In this document: positions 11,740 through 11,772 of the stretch, one piece after another
Numbering within the stretch: the stretch's first letter is position 1
Layout of the letters: every line of letters begins with the position of its first letter
Assembly: GCA_017550775.1 (NCBI GenBank)
Contig: JAFZOA010000258.1
Location: 1 to 11,772 of the forward strand
Direction of reading: 5' to 3'
DNA: 11,772 nucleotides
From: Ruminiclostridium sp.
GTDB lineage: Bacteria > Bacillota_A > Clostridia > Oscillospirales > Ruminococcaceae
Made by a program: the position numbers and the translations under genes
The notes under the pieces: generated by a model
What the model saw: only the letters and a program-made list of their open reading frames with translations
The model's database searches: none
What the model was told of the DNA's origin: nothing

Positions 11740-11772
11740 ATGGGAATGGTAGTACAGCACAACATTAGCGCA
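11740..11772 (+). CDS. hag: Flagellin, N-terminal fragment (cut by window end)
   Basis: Eleven codons, MGMVVQHNISA, match the conserved start of clostridial flagellins (M-V-V-Q-H-N), the part that forms the D0 helix of the filament. The AAGGAGGA ribosome binding site lies 6 nt upstream and two sigma-28 promoters lie further upstream, which independently supports a flagellar filament gene. The rest of the protein is outside the window, so completeness cannot be judged. The symbol hag/fliC is given by family. Confidence 0.85.
   Translation, partial: MGMVVQHNISA

Noticed and set aside
1..11772. CRISPR array, tRNA or rRNA genes
   Set aside because: No regularly spaced repeats and no tRNA- or rRNA-like segments were seen on either strand.

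Overview
The window looks like chromosome of a motile Gram-positive clostridial bacterium, most probably Oscillospiraceae (Ruminococcus-like). This rests on the pyrH-frr-uppS-cdsA gene order, strong purine-rich ribosome binding sites, TTGACA/TATAAT promoters, the VTC plus DUF4956 gene pair, a clostridial serine recombinase with MobC/MobA mobilisation genes, and a flagellin start preceded by Bacillus SigD-type (sigma-28) promoters. The taxon is inferred; no rRNA is present.

Left part (1-4310, minus strand): a housekeeping run hom-pyrH-frr-uppS-cdsA. It holds homoserine dehydrogenase, UMP kinase, ribosome recycling factor, undecaprenyl diphosphate synthase and CDP-diglyceride synthase, joining amino-acid, pyrimidine, translation, and envelope or phospholipid precursor functions. 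The genes are closely spaced (1 nt between frr and uppS), and a promoter lies upstream of hom.

Middle (4380-6105, plus strand): a divergently transcribed two-gene unit encoding a soluble VTC/TTM-fold protein (candidate polyphosphate polymerase) and a DUF4956 membrane protein. It is followed by a cluster of three hairpins; the last is a strong intrinsic terminator.

Right part (about 6105-11351): an apparent integrative mobilizable element. It carries a large serine recombinase (minus strand, with a perfect-consensus promoter and an operator-like repeat cluster in its leader), a Uma2-type nuclease-fold gene (minus, also with a perfect-consensus promoter), and a 520-bp stretch with no convincing gene. 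Then come a 44-residue Cys-rich ORF, an oriT-like region with a perfect 20-bp palindrome, mobC overlapping a MOBP-type relaxase gene, and a 55-residue accessory protein. There is no coupling protein or mating-pore gene, so transfer would need a helper. The exact att sites could not be fixed.

Extreme right (11400-11772): the control region and first 11 codons of a flagellin gene. Two sigma-28 promoters in tandem feed a leader of about 195 nt. It carries a hairpin presenting GGA in its loop and a second GGA-bearing site at the Shine-Dalgarno sequence, the arrangement expected of CsrA/FliW-controlled flagellin mRNA. This leader, and its position beside a recombinase-bearing element, is the most interesting part of the window.
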